A DNA stretch of 64,000 nucleotides from positions 4,804,853 to 4,868,852 of the forward strand of contig NZ_CP013909.1 of NCBI RefSeq assembly GCF_001507645.1, given 5' to 3'. The stretch is from Hymenobacter sedentarius. Lineage in GTDB: Bacteria > Bacteroidota > Bacteroidia > Cytophagales > Hymenobacteraceae. The position numbers were made by a program, and so were the translations under genes. The stretch's first letter is position 1; the number at the start of each line of letters is the position of its first letter. This document shows, piece after piece, positions 1 through 7,070 of this stretch. The notes below the pieces were generated by a model, which ran no database searches, was not told the origin of the DNA, and saw nothing but the letters and a program-made list of their open reading frames with translations.

Positions 1-36
1 GATAAGATGCCTGCTTCGTCAGCATGACAAGCGTTT

Positions 37-975
37 TTAGGCGGGATCTTCCACCAGGGTTTCGGGCATGGTTTCGCGCACGCGCCGGATAAAAATCTCG
101 TTGATGCTCGGGATTTTTTCCCGGAAGGCCTCTACCTCCACCGCTCCGATGAGGTAGCGCAGTAAGTCGTTGGGGCGCACGCCAGCGTGCAGTTGCACCC
201 GGGCGTAGAAATGCCCGTTTTTGCGCTCCTTCTGTTCTACCACCTCAAAATCGGGATGCACCACTATCAGCTTGCCCTTGCCCTCTACCTCGTAGGTATT
301 GGTCTTGAACTGGTCGCGAATCACGCCAATGGGACCGTCCAGCACTTTACGCGAGCGGTTAATGAGGGCGATGTTGTCGCACATTTCCTCCACCGATTCC
401 ATGCGGTGGGTCGAGAAAATGATGGTGGCGCCCTGCTTGCGCAGCTCCAGAATTTCGTCCTTAATCAGGTTGGCGTTGATAGGGTCGAAGCCGGAGAACG
501 GCTCGTCGAGGATTATCAGGCTGGGCTGGTGCAGCACCGTAGCAATGAACTGCACCTTCTGCTGCATGCCCTTGCTCAGGTCTTCCACGTTTTTCGAGGC
601 CCATTCTTTTATCTCGAAGCGACTGAGCCACTGCTTGATGCGATGGGTGGCATCGGCCCGGCTCAGGCCGCGCAGCTGCGCCAAGTAGAGCAGTTGCTCT
701 CCCACTTTCATCTTTTTATAAAGGCCGCGCTCCTCGGGCAGGTAGCCAATCTGGGCAATGTGGCTCGGGTTGAGCCGCTCGCCCCGGAAGCGGATTTCGC
801 CCTCGTCGGCCCCCGTAATCTGGGTGATGATGCGGATGAGCGAAGTTTTGCCGGCGCCGTTGGGCCCGAGCAGGCCGAAGATAGTGCCCTCCGGAATGGA
901 GAGGCTCACCCCGTCGAGGGCAATGTGGTTGGCGTAAGCCTTTCGCACGTCGATGGCTTCAAGAATAGGTTTCAC
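37..975 (-). CDS. ABC transporter ATP-binding protein (NatA-like)
   Basis: This is the nucleotide-binding subunit of an ABC transporter, predicted to sit on the cytoplasmic face of the membrane and power a separate permease. The 312-residue protein has a Walker A motif GPNGAGKT (about residues 37-44), the signature LSKGMQQ (about 133-139) and Walker B LIILDEP (about 153-159). The C-terminal 80 residues resemble the extension of the NatA/YhaQ-type ATPases that work with ABC-2 permeases. No permease lies upstream. A minus-strand ATG at 23-25 just after its stop could begin the partner gene, but it is cut by the window edge after about eight codons. Substrate is unknown. An imperfect TAnnTTTG-like box lies about 30 nt upstream. 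Confidence 0.92.
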   Translation of the reverse strand: MKPILEAIDVRKAYANHIALDGVSLSIPEGTIFGLLGPNGAGKTSLIRIITQITGADEGEIRFRGERLNPSHIAQIGYLPEERGLYKKMKVGEQLLYLAQLRGLSRADATHRIKQWLSRFEIKEWASKNVEDLSKGMQQKVQFIATVLHQPSLIILDEPFSGFDPINANLIKDEILELRKQGATIIFSTHRMESVEEMCDNIALINRSRKVLDGPIGVIRDQFKTNTYEVEGKGKLIVVHPDFEVVEQKERKNGHFYARVQLHAGVRPNDLLRYLIGAVEVEAFREKIPSINEIFIRRVRETMPETLVEDPA

Positions 976-1024
976 AGAAAAAAGAGTTAGTTAGTGGGTT
1001 AAAAGTAGGAGAATGAGCCGAATA

Positions 1025-1651
1025 TCAACCGGTGTGTTCGTCGCCCAACTCGCGCAAGTTTGCTTCGAGATGGTCTAGATGCCGGCCATAAAGCTTTTGC
1101 AGGTACTTAGGCGTGGCCTTTGCCATCGCCCACCCCACCCCAAGGCAGTACAGAATGAAGCCCCCAATCGCCAGTATGGCCTTCATCCGAAACGGGCCGG
1201 GTCGGGCTACTTCCATGTTGATGATAATGACCAAACACAGCAGGGCCGCGACCGGGATGGTGCCCATGGTGAGGCGGTAGTAGAAGCGCAGCAAATTGCG
1301 CAAGCCCGAGCACAAGCGCTGCAAATGGCCCCGCACGTGCCCCTCCGCTCCGCCCATTGCCTTCAATATCTTCAGCTTGCGGTAAAAGTAGTAGTACAGA
1401 ACGGCCAGCAACGGCCCGAACAAATAGACCTGCAAGTGCACAATGGGCTGCCGGTAGCGGTAGAACACCACGGCAGCCAGCACGGTAAAGCAGCTGGTGA
1501 AGAAAAGCTCCCGGCGGGCACTGCGCCGCATTTTTTCCACCAGGTTGTCCGATTGCTGGGCCAGCAGGCCATCCAATTGGGCTGGGCTCACGGGCGGGCT
1601 ATGGGCCGGGTCGGGCTGCTGCCACTTGCGGCGGAGGTCGTCGAGTTCCAT
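1025..1651 (-). CDS. Membrane protein coupled to the ECF sigma factor
   Basis: A 208-residue protein of unassigned function. It has a short charged N-terminal segment (starting MELDDLRRKW) followed by about four hydrophobic segments near residues 48-65, 72-90, 128-146 and 158-176, so it is probably an inner-membrane protein. Its ATG overlaps the stop codon of the sigma-factor gene by one base (TAATG), which implies translational coupling. By position it may be an anti-sigma-like partner, a common arrangement in Bacteroidota. No zinc-binding anti-sigma motif is visible, so this role is an inference from context. Confidence 0.8.
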   Translation of the reverse strand: MELDDLRRKWQQPDPAHSPPVSPAQLDGLLAQQSDNLVEKMRRSARRELFFTSCFTVLAAVVFYRYRQPIVHLQVYLFGPLLAVLYYYFYRKLKILKAMGGAEGHVRGHLQRLCSGLRNLLRFYYRLTMGTIPVAALLCLVIIINMEVARPGPFRMKAILAIGGFILYCLGVGWAMAKATPKYLQKLYGRHLDHLEANLRELGDEHTG

Positions 1652-2160
1652 TAGGCGGCGTGGAGTAAAAATGAGCGGAGCTTTTCCTGCACGCGGTGCA
1701 TTTTCACGCGCACATTGTTTTGGGTGATGCCCAGAATGTCGGCCATTTCATCGTAGGGCCGGTCTTCGAGGTAAAGCAGAATGAAGGCCTTATCGACCTC
1801 CGACAAACGGTTGATGGCTTGGTAAAGGGCGGCCTGGTCTTCGGCATCGGGCCCATTGTCGGGGGCTTGGGCTACGGCCAGGGCCTCATCGTCCAGCGCA
1901 CCCGGCGCCGGCCGCCGGGTGCGCTGGCGCAGGTTGGAAATGGCCACGTTCAGGGCAATGCGGTAAAGCCAGGTGCTGAGCTTGGTGCCCGGGTGGGGCA
2001 CGTAACGCGGCCACGCCCGCCAGAGCTGCAGCACAATCTCCTGAAACAAGTCCTGCCGGTCGTCGGCATCCTGGCAATACAGCCTGGCCACGCGCCGCAC
2101 CAACGGCTGGTACTCCTGCAGCACAGCAACAAAATCGGCAGATGGCGCAGTGGGAGGCAT
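1651..2160 (-). CDS. ECF-family RNA polymerase sigma factor
   Basis: An alternative sigma-70 family factor that directs RNA polymerase to specific promoters. Region 2 is visible around DRQDLFQEIVLQLWRAW (DLFQE core), and region 4 as the helix-turn-helix DEMADILGITQNNVRVKMHR. The start is placed at the internal ATG at 2160 (MPPTAPS), because the 16 codons upstream are unlike the family. The total of about 169 residues then matches ordinary ECF factors. It is followed by a one-base overlap with a membrane-protein gene that may regulate it. Target promoters cannot be deduced from the window. Confidence 0.9.
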   Translation of the reverse strand: MPPTAPSADFVAVLQEYQPLVRRVARLYCQDADDRQDLFQEIVLQLWRAWPRYVPHPGTKLSTWLYRIALNVAISNLRQRTRRPAPGALDDEALAVAQAPDNGPDAEDQAALYQAINRLSEVDKAFILLYLEDRPYDEMADILGITQNNVRVKMHRVQEKLRSFLLHAA

Positions 2161-2308
2161 GCGATGTGGTGGTTTCGGGAAGTTAATCGCCGCCAGCAGG
2201 CGACGCATTACACCAACTCAATAATTATTTTCAGCCCAACTTATTTGGCAAAATAACATCCTGCTCATGTGGCGGCCGCTGTGCCAAAAAAACAGCCTGG
2301 ACAAACGC

Positions 2309-2345
2309 AAAAGCCCCGCCCGGCCAAAGGCCAGACGGGGCTTTT
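2309..2345 (-). terminator. Rho-independent terminator downstream of dnaJ
   Basis: A strong hairpin with arms AAAAGCCCCG (2309-2318) and CGGGGCTTTT (2336-2345) around a GC-rich loop. On the minus strand the stem ends in a T-run. It lies 44 nt after the dnaJ stop and closes the grpE-dnaJ unit. The symmetry means it could also act on the plus strand. Confidence 0.85.
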
Positions 2346-2388
2346 ATCAAACAAACAGTCCATTTAGGCAAGCCGCCTAAAGCGGTGC

Positions 2389-3525
2389 TTAGGCAAAGTA
2401 CTCCTTCACTTTCTCAAAGAAGCCTTTCTCGTTCTTGCCGGGGTGCGGCACGAAGTTGTCCGAGTCGCGCAGTTTCTCCAGAATCTCGCGCTCCTGGCTG
2501 CTCACGTGCTTGGGCGTCCACACGTTCAGGTGAATGAGCTGGTCGCCGCGGCCGTAGCCGTTCAGGTCCTTGATGCCTTTGCCACGCAGGCGCAGGATTT
2601 TGCCCGGCTGCGTGCCCGGCTCAACTTTGATTTTTACTTTGCCTTCAATGGTCGGCACCTCGAGGTTAGCCCCCAGAGCAGCGTCCACGAAGGAGATGTA
2701 CTGCTCGTACATGATGTTGTTGCCGTCGCGCTTCAGGAACTCGTGCGGCTCTTCCTCTATCTGAATAAGCAGGTCGCCGGGCACGCCGCCGCGCTCGGGG
2801 AAGTTGCCTTTGCCGCTCATGCTCAGCTGCATGTCGTTGGCCACACCCGCCGGAATGTTGATGGGAATTACTTCCTCGTGCAGCTGCCGGCCTTCGCCTT
2901 TGCACACGTCGCAGGTAGCGGTCACGGTTTTGCCTTCGCCATTGCAGGTGGGGCACGTGCTGCTGCTCACCATCTGGCCGAGCATGGTGTTCACCACGCG
3001 CTTGGTCTGGCCCGAGCCCTGGCAGGTCTGGCAGGTTTTCAGCTCCGTGCCGTTTTTGGCACCAGTGCCACTGCAGGGCTGGCATGCCACGTAGCGCTTC
3101 ACCTTGATTTTCTTCTCGACGCCGTTGGCGATTTCCTCCAGGTCGAGCTTCAGCTTGATGCGCAGGTTCGAGCCCTTGCGCTGGCGCCGGCCGCCGCCCT
3201 GGCGCCCGCCAAAGAAGCCCTCGAAGCCCCCGCCACCGCCGAAAATATCGCCAAACTGCGAGAAGATGTCCTCCATGTTGGGCGCGTGGCTGTTGCCGCC
3301 CATGCCCTGATGGCCAAAACGGTCGTAGCGGGCACGCTTGTCGCCGTCGCTCAGCACTTCGTAGGCCTCGGCGGCTTCCTTAAACTTGTCCTCGGCCGTG
3401 GGGTCGTCGGGGTTTTTATCGGGGTGGTACTTGATGGCCATCTTGCGGTAAGCCGACTTGATTTCGTCGCCCGCCGCGTTTTTGGCAATGCCTAGTATTT
3501 CGTAATAATCGCGCTTGGTAGCCAT
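2389..3525 (-). CDS. dnaJ: Chaperone DnaJ (Hsp40)
   Basis: Co-chaperone that delivers unfolded proteins to DnaK and stimulates its ATPase. The 378-residue protein has the complete type-I layout: a J domain with the HPD tripeptide at residues 34-36, a Gly/Phe-rich linker (about 70-115), a zinc domain with four CxxCxGxG repeats starting at Cys148, and two C-terminal beta domains. Length is normal for the family. It lies just downstream of grpE in the same direction; dnaK is not in the window. A TAnnTTTG box sits between grpE and dnaJ, so dnaJ may also be transcribed separately. Confidence 0.98.
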   Translation of the reverse strand: MATKRDYYEILGIAKNAAGDEIKSAYRKMAIKYHPDKNPDDPTAEDKFKEAAEAYEVLSDGDKRARYDRFGHQGMGGNSHAPNMEDIFSQFGDIFGGGGGFEGFFGGRQGGGRRQRKGSNLRIKLKLDLEEIANGVEKKIKVKRYVACQPCSGTGAKNGTELKTCQTCQGSGQTKRVVNTMLGQMVSSSTCPTCNGEGKTVTATCDVCKGEGRQLHEEVIPINIPAGVANDMQLSMSGKGNFPERGGVPGDLLIQIEEEPHEFLKRDGNNIMYEQYISFVDAALGANLEVPTIEGKVKIKVEPGTQPGKILRLRGKGIKDLNGYGRGDQLIHLNVWTPKHVSSQEREILEKLRDSDNFVPHPGKNEKGFFEKVKEYFA

Positions 3526-3558
3526 CTTCTTTTAATAATTATCGGGAGCCTATCTCTA

Positions 3559-3566
3559 CAAAGATA
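3559..3566 (-). promoter_or_regulatory. -7 box (TATCTTTG) upstream of dnaJ
   Basis: Minus-strand TATCTTTG matches the Bacteroidota primary-sigma -7 consensus TAnnTTTG. It begins 33 nt upstream of the dnaJ ATG and just before the grpE stop codon. The -33 element is not clear. It suggests a dnaJ-proximal promoter inside the grpE-dnaJ unit. Confidence 0.5.
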
Positions 3567-3567
3567 C

Positions 3568-4176
3568 TTACTGCCCCAACACAACCTTGGCGTGGCGGAT
3601 TACCTTGTCGCCCAAATAATAGCCCTGTTCTACCACATCCACGATTTTGCCGCGCAGCTCTTCGCTGGGCGCCGGAATCTGGGTAATGGCCTCGTGCAAT
3701 TCGGCATCAAAGTCGCCGCCTTTCGCGTCCATGGCGGTCAAACCCTTTTGCTGCAGGGTTTTGTTCAGTTTGTTCTGAATAATGTCGAGGCTTTCGCGAA
3801 CGGCGTTGGCGTCGGTGGTATCTTGCGTGGCGTTGCGGGCCCGCTCGAAGTCATCGAGCACCGGCAGCAAGGCCGTCATCAGCTCCTGGCTGGCGGTCTT
3901 GAACAGCTCAATCCGCTCCTTGGTGGTGCGGCGCTTGTAGTTCTCAAACTCGGCCGCCAGGCGCAGGTACTTGTCTTTCAGGTCCGCGAGCTCGGCATCC
4001 GTGCGGGTCTCTGTGGCGTGTGGCGCAGCCGTAGCGGTGGCATCGCCAGTGGTTTCGCCATCGGCATCGGCCATTTCGCCAGCTGCATGAGTGGGGTCAA
4101 CGGTCAGGTTGTCGTCCTGGGGCAGGTTGTTTTCGTCAGCCATTTTGGGGAATATTCGTCGGAAAGGGTTTTTCAC
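3568..4176 (-). CDS. grpE: Nucleotide exchange factor GrpE
   Basis: Releases ADP from DnaK during the Hsp70 cycle. The 202-residue frame has an acidic, Ala/Thr-rich disordered N-terminus, then the long coiled-coil helix (DLKDKYLRLAAEFENYKRRT) typical of GrpE, and the C-terminal beta wing with GYYLGDKVIRHAKV. Two starts are possible: ATG at 4176 (MKNPFRR) or ATG at 4143 (MADENN); the second is closer to most family members. It lies immediately upstream of dnaJ. Confidence 0.96.
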   Translation of the reverse strand: MKNPFRRIFPKMADENNLPQDDNLTVDPTHAAGEMADADGETTGDATATAAPHATETRTDAELADLKDKYLRLAAEFENYKRRTTKERIELFKTASQELMTALLPVLDDFERARNATQDTTDANAVRESLDIIQNKLNKTLQQKGLTAMDAKGGDFDAELHEAITQIPAPSEELRGKIVDVVEQGYYLGDKVIRHAKVVLGQ

Positions 4177-4333
4177 GGGGTTAGCCGGTTAGTCACGTTG
4201 CGGGCACAAGGAACTTGCCAAAGGGTGCTTGGCTGCCAATGTGGCACAGGGCGCTTCCTTCACGAGCGACATCCCCATACTCACCAGCTACGCGGAGCTC
4301 AAGCAGATAGCTACTTGGGCACTATGCAGGAGC

Positions 4334-5380
4334 TTATGCTTCACTGTCTTCCTCGAGGTAGCTCTGGCGCACGGGTGCCGCGTCGCGACGGGTCTGCTGC
4401 AAGGCCTCCCAAATCAGGTCCTTCAGCTGCACAATGTTCTTGTTGGTGAGGCTGGAGATGAAGATGGAAGGAATATCGGTCGGGAGGGTCTGGCGGATTT
4501 CCGCTTCAAGCTCCTCGTCAATCATGTCGGACTTCGTGACGGCCAGCAGGCGTTTCTTGTCCAGCAGTTCGGGGTTGAACTGCTCGAGCTCGTTTACCAA
4601 CACCTGGTACTCAGCCGCAATATCCGGGCTGTCGCAGCTTATCATAAAGAGCAGCATGGAGTTGCGCTCGATGTGGCGCAGGAAGCGCGTGCCCAGCCCC
4701 TTCCCTTCCGCTGCCCCCTCGATTATGCCGGGAATGTCGGCCATCACGAATGATTTATAGTCGCGGTAAGCCACCACGCCCAGGTTGGGCACCAGTGTAG
4801 TGAAGGCATAGTCGGCAATCTTGGGCTTGGCCGCCGATACCACCGAGAGCAGCGTGCTCTTGCCCGCGTTTGGGAAGCCCACCAGGCCCACATCGGCCAG
4901 CAGCTTCAGCTCCAGAATGATGATGGCCTCAATGGCCGGCTCTCCCGGCTGGGCGTAGGTAGGCGCCTGGTTGATGGAGTTCTTGAAATGGTCGTTGCCC
5001 CAGCCGCCGCGTCCACCGGGCACGAGCACAAGCCGCTGGCCATGCTCCGTGATTTCCAGCAGGTGGGTACCATCAGGGTCGCGCGCTACGGTGCCCAGGG
5101 GCACTTGCAGCACGATGTCTTCGCCCTGCGCGCCGCTGCGAAGGTTTTCGCCGCCGCCCTCGCCGTCTTTGGCAAAGACGTGCTTTTGGTACTGCAGGTG
5201 CAGCAGCGTCCACAGCTGCGAGTTGCCTTCGAGGATAATATGGCCGCCGCGGCCGCCGTCGCCCCCGTCGGGGCCGCCGTTGGGCAGGCCCTTAGCCCGG
5301 AAAAAGTGGTGCGAGCCCGCCCCGCCTTTGCCCGACCGGCAGATGAGTTTAACGTAATCGATAAAGTTATTGGAAGCCAC
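4334..5380 (-). CDS. obg: GTPase Obg/CgtA
   Basis: Essential ribosome-associated GTPase involved in 50S assembly and stress control. The N-terminal Obg fold is glycine-rich (GGPDGGDGGRGG, about residues 35-46). The GTPase domain has G1 GFPNAGKS (about 168-175), G3 DIPGI and G4 TKSD. At 348 residues it lacks the C-terminal OCT extension seen in Bacillus Obg, as is usual in Bacteroidota. It lies upstream of grpE with about 160 nt between them and no strong promoter seen. Confidence 0.97.
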   Translation of the reverse strand: MASNNFIDYVKLICRSGKGGAGSHHFFRAKGLPNGGPDGGDGGRGGHIILEGNSQLWTLLHLQYQKHVFAKDGEGGGENLRSGAQGEDIVLQVPLGTVARDPDGTHLLEITEHGQRLVLVPGGRGGWGNDHFKNSINQAPTYAQPGEPAIEAIIILELKLLADVGLVGFPNAGKSTLLSVVSAAKPKIADYAFTTLVPNLGVVAYRDYKSFVMADIPGIIEGAAEGKGLGTRFLRHIERNSMLLFMISCDSPDIAAEYQVLVNELEQFNPELLDKKRLLAVTKSDMIDEELEAEIRQTLPTDIPSIFISSLTNKNIVQLKDLIWEALQQTRRDAAPVRQSYLEEDSEA

Positions 5381-5409
5381 GAAGCGGGAGGTATTAAAGT
5401 AAAAAAACA

Positions 5410-5512
5410 GTCATCCTGAGCAGAGGAAGGGGCCTGTTGCCAGCCGAACGATTTGCGCTGAATGCCAAATCGTACCGCCGAGGCAAGGTCCTTCGCTCCG
5501 CTCAGGATGACA
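5410..5512. repeat. Imperfect inverted repeat with inner hairpin between adk and obg
   Basis: The outer arms read GTCATCCTGAGC (5410-5421) and GCTCAGGATGAC (5500-5511), extended imperfectly inward by the AAGG/CCTT parts. Inside lies a second short stem, CGATTTG (5449-5455) with CAAATCG (5466-5472). No coding potential is seen. The layout resembles dispersed intergenic palindromes of Hymenobacter-like genomes. It may also act as an RNA hairpin after adk. Confidence 0.75.
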
Positions 5513-5536
5513 ACTAGAAATTGGTAACAAACGTGC

Positions 5537-6163
5537 TTACGCCTTCACTTCGCGCGTGGCCTGAGCGGGGCTCTCGGCGGTAGGCGCTTTGTGTTGGTCG
5601 ATTATCGCACAAATCTGGCTGAAGATGGTATCAATGGGACCGATGCCGTTGAGGGCGTGGAATTTGTTTTGGGCAGCGTAGTAGCCGGCTACCTGGGCAG
5701 TTTCGGTGTTGTACACCGTTACGCGGCGGCGGATTTTGCTTTCGTCCTGGTCGTCGGGGCGGCCGCTGGTTTTGCCGCGCTCCAGCAGGCGCGTCACCAG
5801 TTCCTCCTCGGCTACCTCCAGGGCAATCATGCAGTTAATGCCGCTGTTGTGCTGGGCCAGCAGTTGGTCGAGCCGCTCGGCCTGGGGCACGGTGCGCGGA
5901 AAGCCGTCGAAGATGAAGCCGCCGGCGGTTTGCTTGTTCGCCTGCAGGGCGTGGTCTATCATGCCGATGACCACTTCATCGGGCACCAGCAGGCCTTCGT
6001 CCATCAGTTTTTTGGCGGTCAGCCCAAGTTCAGTGCCCTGGGCTATCTGGGCCCGCAGCAAGTCGCCGGTGCTCAGGTGCACGAGGTTGTATTGGGCAAT
6101 GAGCTTTTGACTCTGGGTTCCTTTACCGGCACCGGGCGGGCCGAACAGCACGATATTCAACAT
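5537..6163 (-). CDS. adk: Adenylate kinase
   Basis: Interconverts ATP + AMP and 2 ADP in the cytoplasm. The 208-residue protein opens with the P-loop GPPGAGKGTQ (about residues 8-17), followed by the AMP-binding STGDLLR and the DGFPRT motif. The LID region is short (GKTSGRPDD...) with no zinc-binding cysteines. The C-terminus is an Ala/Pro/Glu-rich tail beyond the usual fold. It is downstream of hpt on the same strand with a 76-nt gap. Confidence 0.98.
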   Translation of the reverse strand: MLNIVLFGPPGAGKGTQSQKLIAQYNLVHLSTGDLLRAQIAQGTELGLTAKKLMDEGLLVPDEVVIGMIDHALQANKQTAGGFIFDGFPRTVPQAERLDQLLAQHNSGINCMIALEVAEEELVTRLLERGKTSGRPDDQDESKIRRRVTVYNTETAQVAGYYAAQNKFHALNGIGPIDTIFSQICAIIDQHKAPTAESPAQATREVKA

Positions 6164-6239
6164 GAAAGAAGGAGGAAAGAAGGCAGTGAGGGAGGTGGGA
6201 AGACTCAGGCAAGTTAATCAATCGGTAACAAAGCAACCG

Positions 6240-6779
6240 TTACACAGCCACATACACATCGGGCAGATTGCGCCCGAGGCCATCGTAGTCAAGGCCATAG
6301 CCCACCACGAAGTCGTTGGGGATTTCCAGGGCCACGTAGCGCAGCTCGAGCGGGTGGCGCAGGCTGGCCGGCTTGAAAAACAAGGTGGCTACCTCGACCG
6401 AAGCCGGGCTTTTGCTCAACAAACTGGGCAGCAAGTGGTGGATGGTGGTACCCGTGTCCACGATATCCTCAACCAGGATGATGTGGCGTCCTTGTACGTC
6501 TTCACGCAAGCCGAGGATTTCCTGCACCACACCGCTGCTGCCTGTGCCCTCGTACGAGGCCACGCGGATAAAGACGATTTCGCAGGGCTCGGTAATGCGC
6601 TTGAGTAGGTCGGAGGCGAACATGAAGGCCCCCGTGAGCACGACCACAAACAAAGGCTGGCGCCCGACATAATCGGCACTGAGGCGAGCGGCCAGGCCAG
6701 CTACGGCCTCATCCAAACGGGAGGCCGACAAGTACGGCCGAAAAGCTTTGTTGTGGATGGTGATGTGGGAGTGACCCAT
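6240..6779 (-). CDS. hpt: Hypoxanthine phosphoribosyltransferase
   Basis: Purine-salvage enzyme that joins hypoxanthine or guanine to PRPP. The 179-residue protein carries the type-I PRTase PRPP motif VEDIVDTGTT at about residue 100 and an early VVVLTGAFMFASDLL segment matching the PPi loop. A clear TAnnTTTG box lies 23-30 nt upstream of the ATG. The adk gene follows, linking two nucleotide-metabolism genes. Confidence 0.95.
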   Translation of the reverse strand: MGHSHITIHNKAFRPYLSASRLDEAVAGLAARLSADYVGRQPLFVVVLTGAFMFASDLLKRITEPCEIVFIRVASYEGTGSSGVVQEILGLREDVQGRHIILVEDIVDTGTTIHHLLPSLLSKSPASVEVATLFFKPASLRHPLELRYVALEIPNDFVVGYGLDYDGLGRNLPDVYVAV

Positions 6780-6801
6780 GCGGCGCGAAAAGAATGAGCC
6801 A

Positions 6802-6809
6802 CAAAGCTA
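6802..6809 (-). promoter_or_regulatory. -7 box (TAGCTTTG) upstream of hpt
   Basis: Minus-strand TAGCTTTG fits TAnnTTTG and ends 23 nt upstream of the hpt ATG. No convincing -33 TTG was identified. It probably drives hpt-adk. Confidence 0.55.
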
Positions 6810-6981
6810 CTGTCTGAACCACGGATTCGCTTAGCCAGCCCAATTTTCACGGATTGCATGCAGCGCACTGTTGGCCTATAGAAAGCAGTAGTCAACCTCT
6901 TTGCCTTCATTTTTACGAAGTAAACGAGCCGCAACTCATCCATGCAACCAGTGCTAGCCAACGCGCCTGAGCACGAAATGG

Positions 6982-7023
6982 CCCAATAAAAAGGCCACTC
7001 CGGGGAGCAGCCTTTTTATTGGG
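6982..7023. terminator. Terminator downstream of hppA
   Basis: Long hairpin with arms CCCAATAAAAAGGC (6982-6995) and GCCTTTTTATTGGG (7010-7023). It lies 48 nt beyond the hppA stop. A T-rich tract on either strand makes it potentially bidirectional, although both neighbouring genes are on the minus strand. Confidence 0.85.
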
Positions 7024-7070
7024 TCATCAGAACTGGCTCAACTCAAAAAATGGAGCTGGCACTGTCTCGT

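Noticed and set aside
187..990. 267-codon plus-strand open frame opposite the ABC ATPase
   Set aside because: Antisense shadow of a gene with all ABC motifs.
2443..3495. 350-codon plus-strand open frame opposite dnaJ
   Set aside because: It lies wholly antisense to an unambiguous dnaJ and its translation is Ala/Val/His-rich without family features, as expected from codon bias in GC-rich genes.
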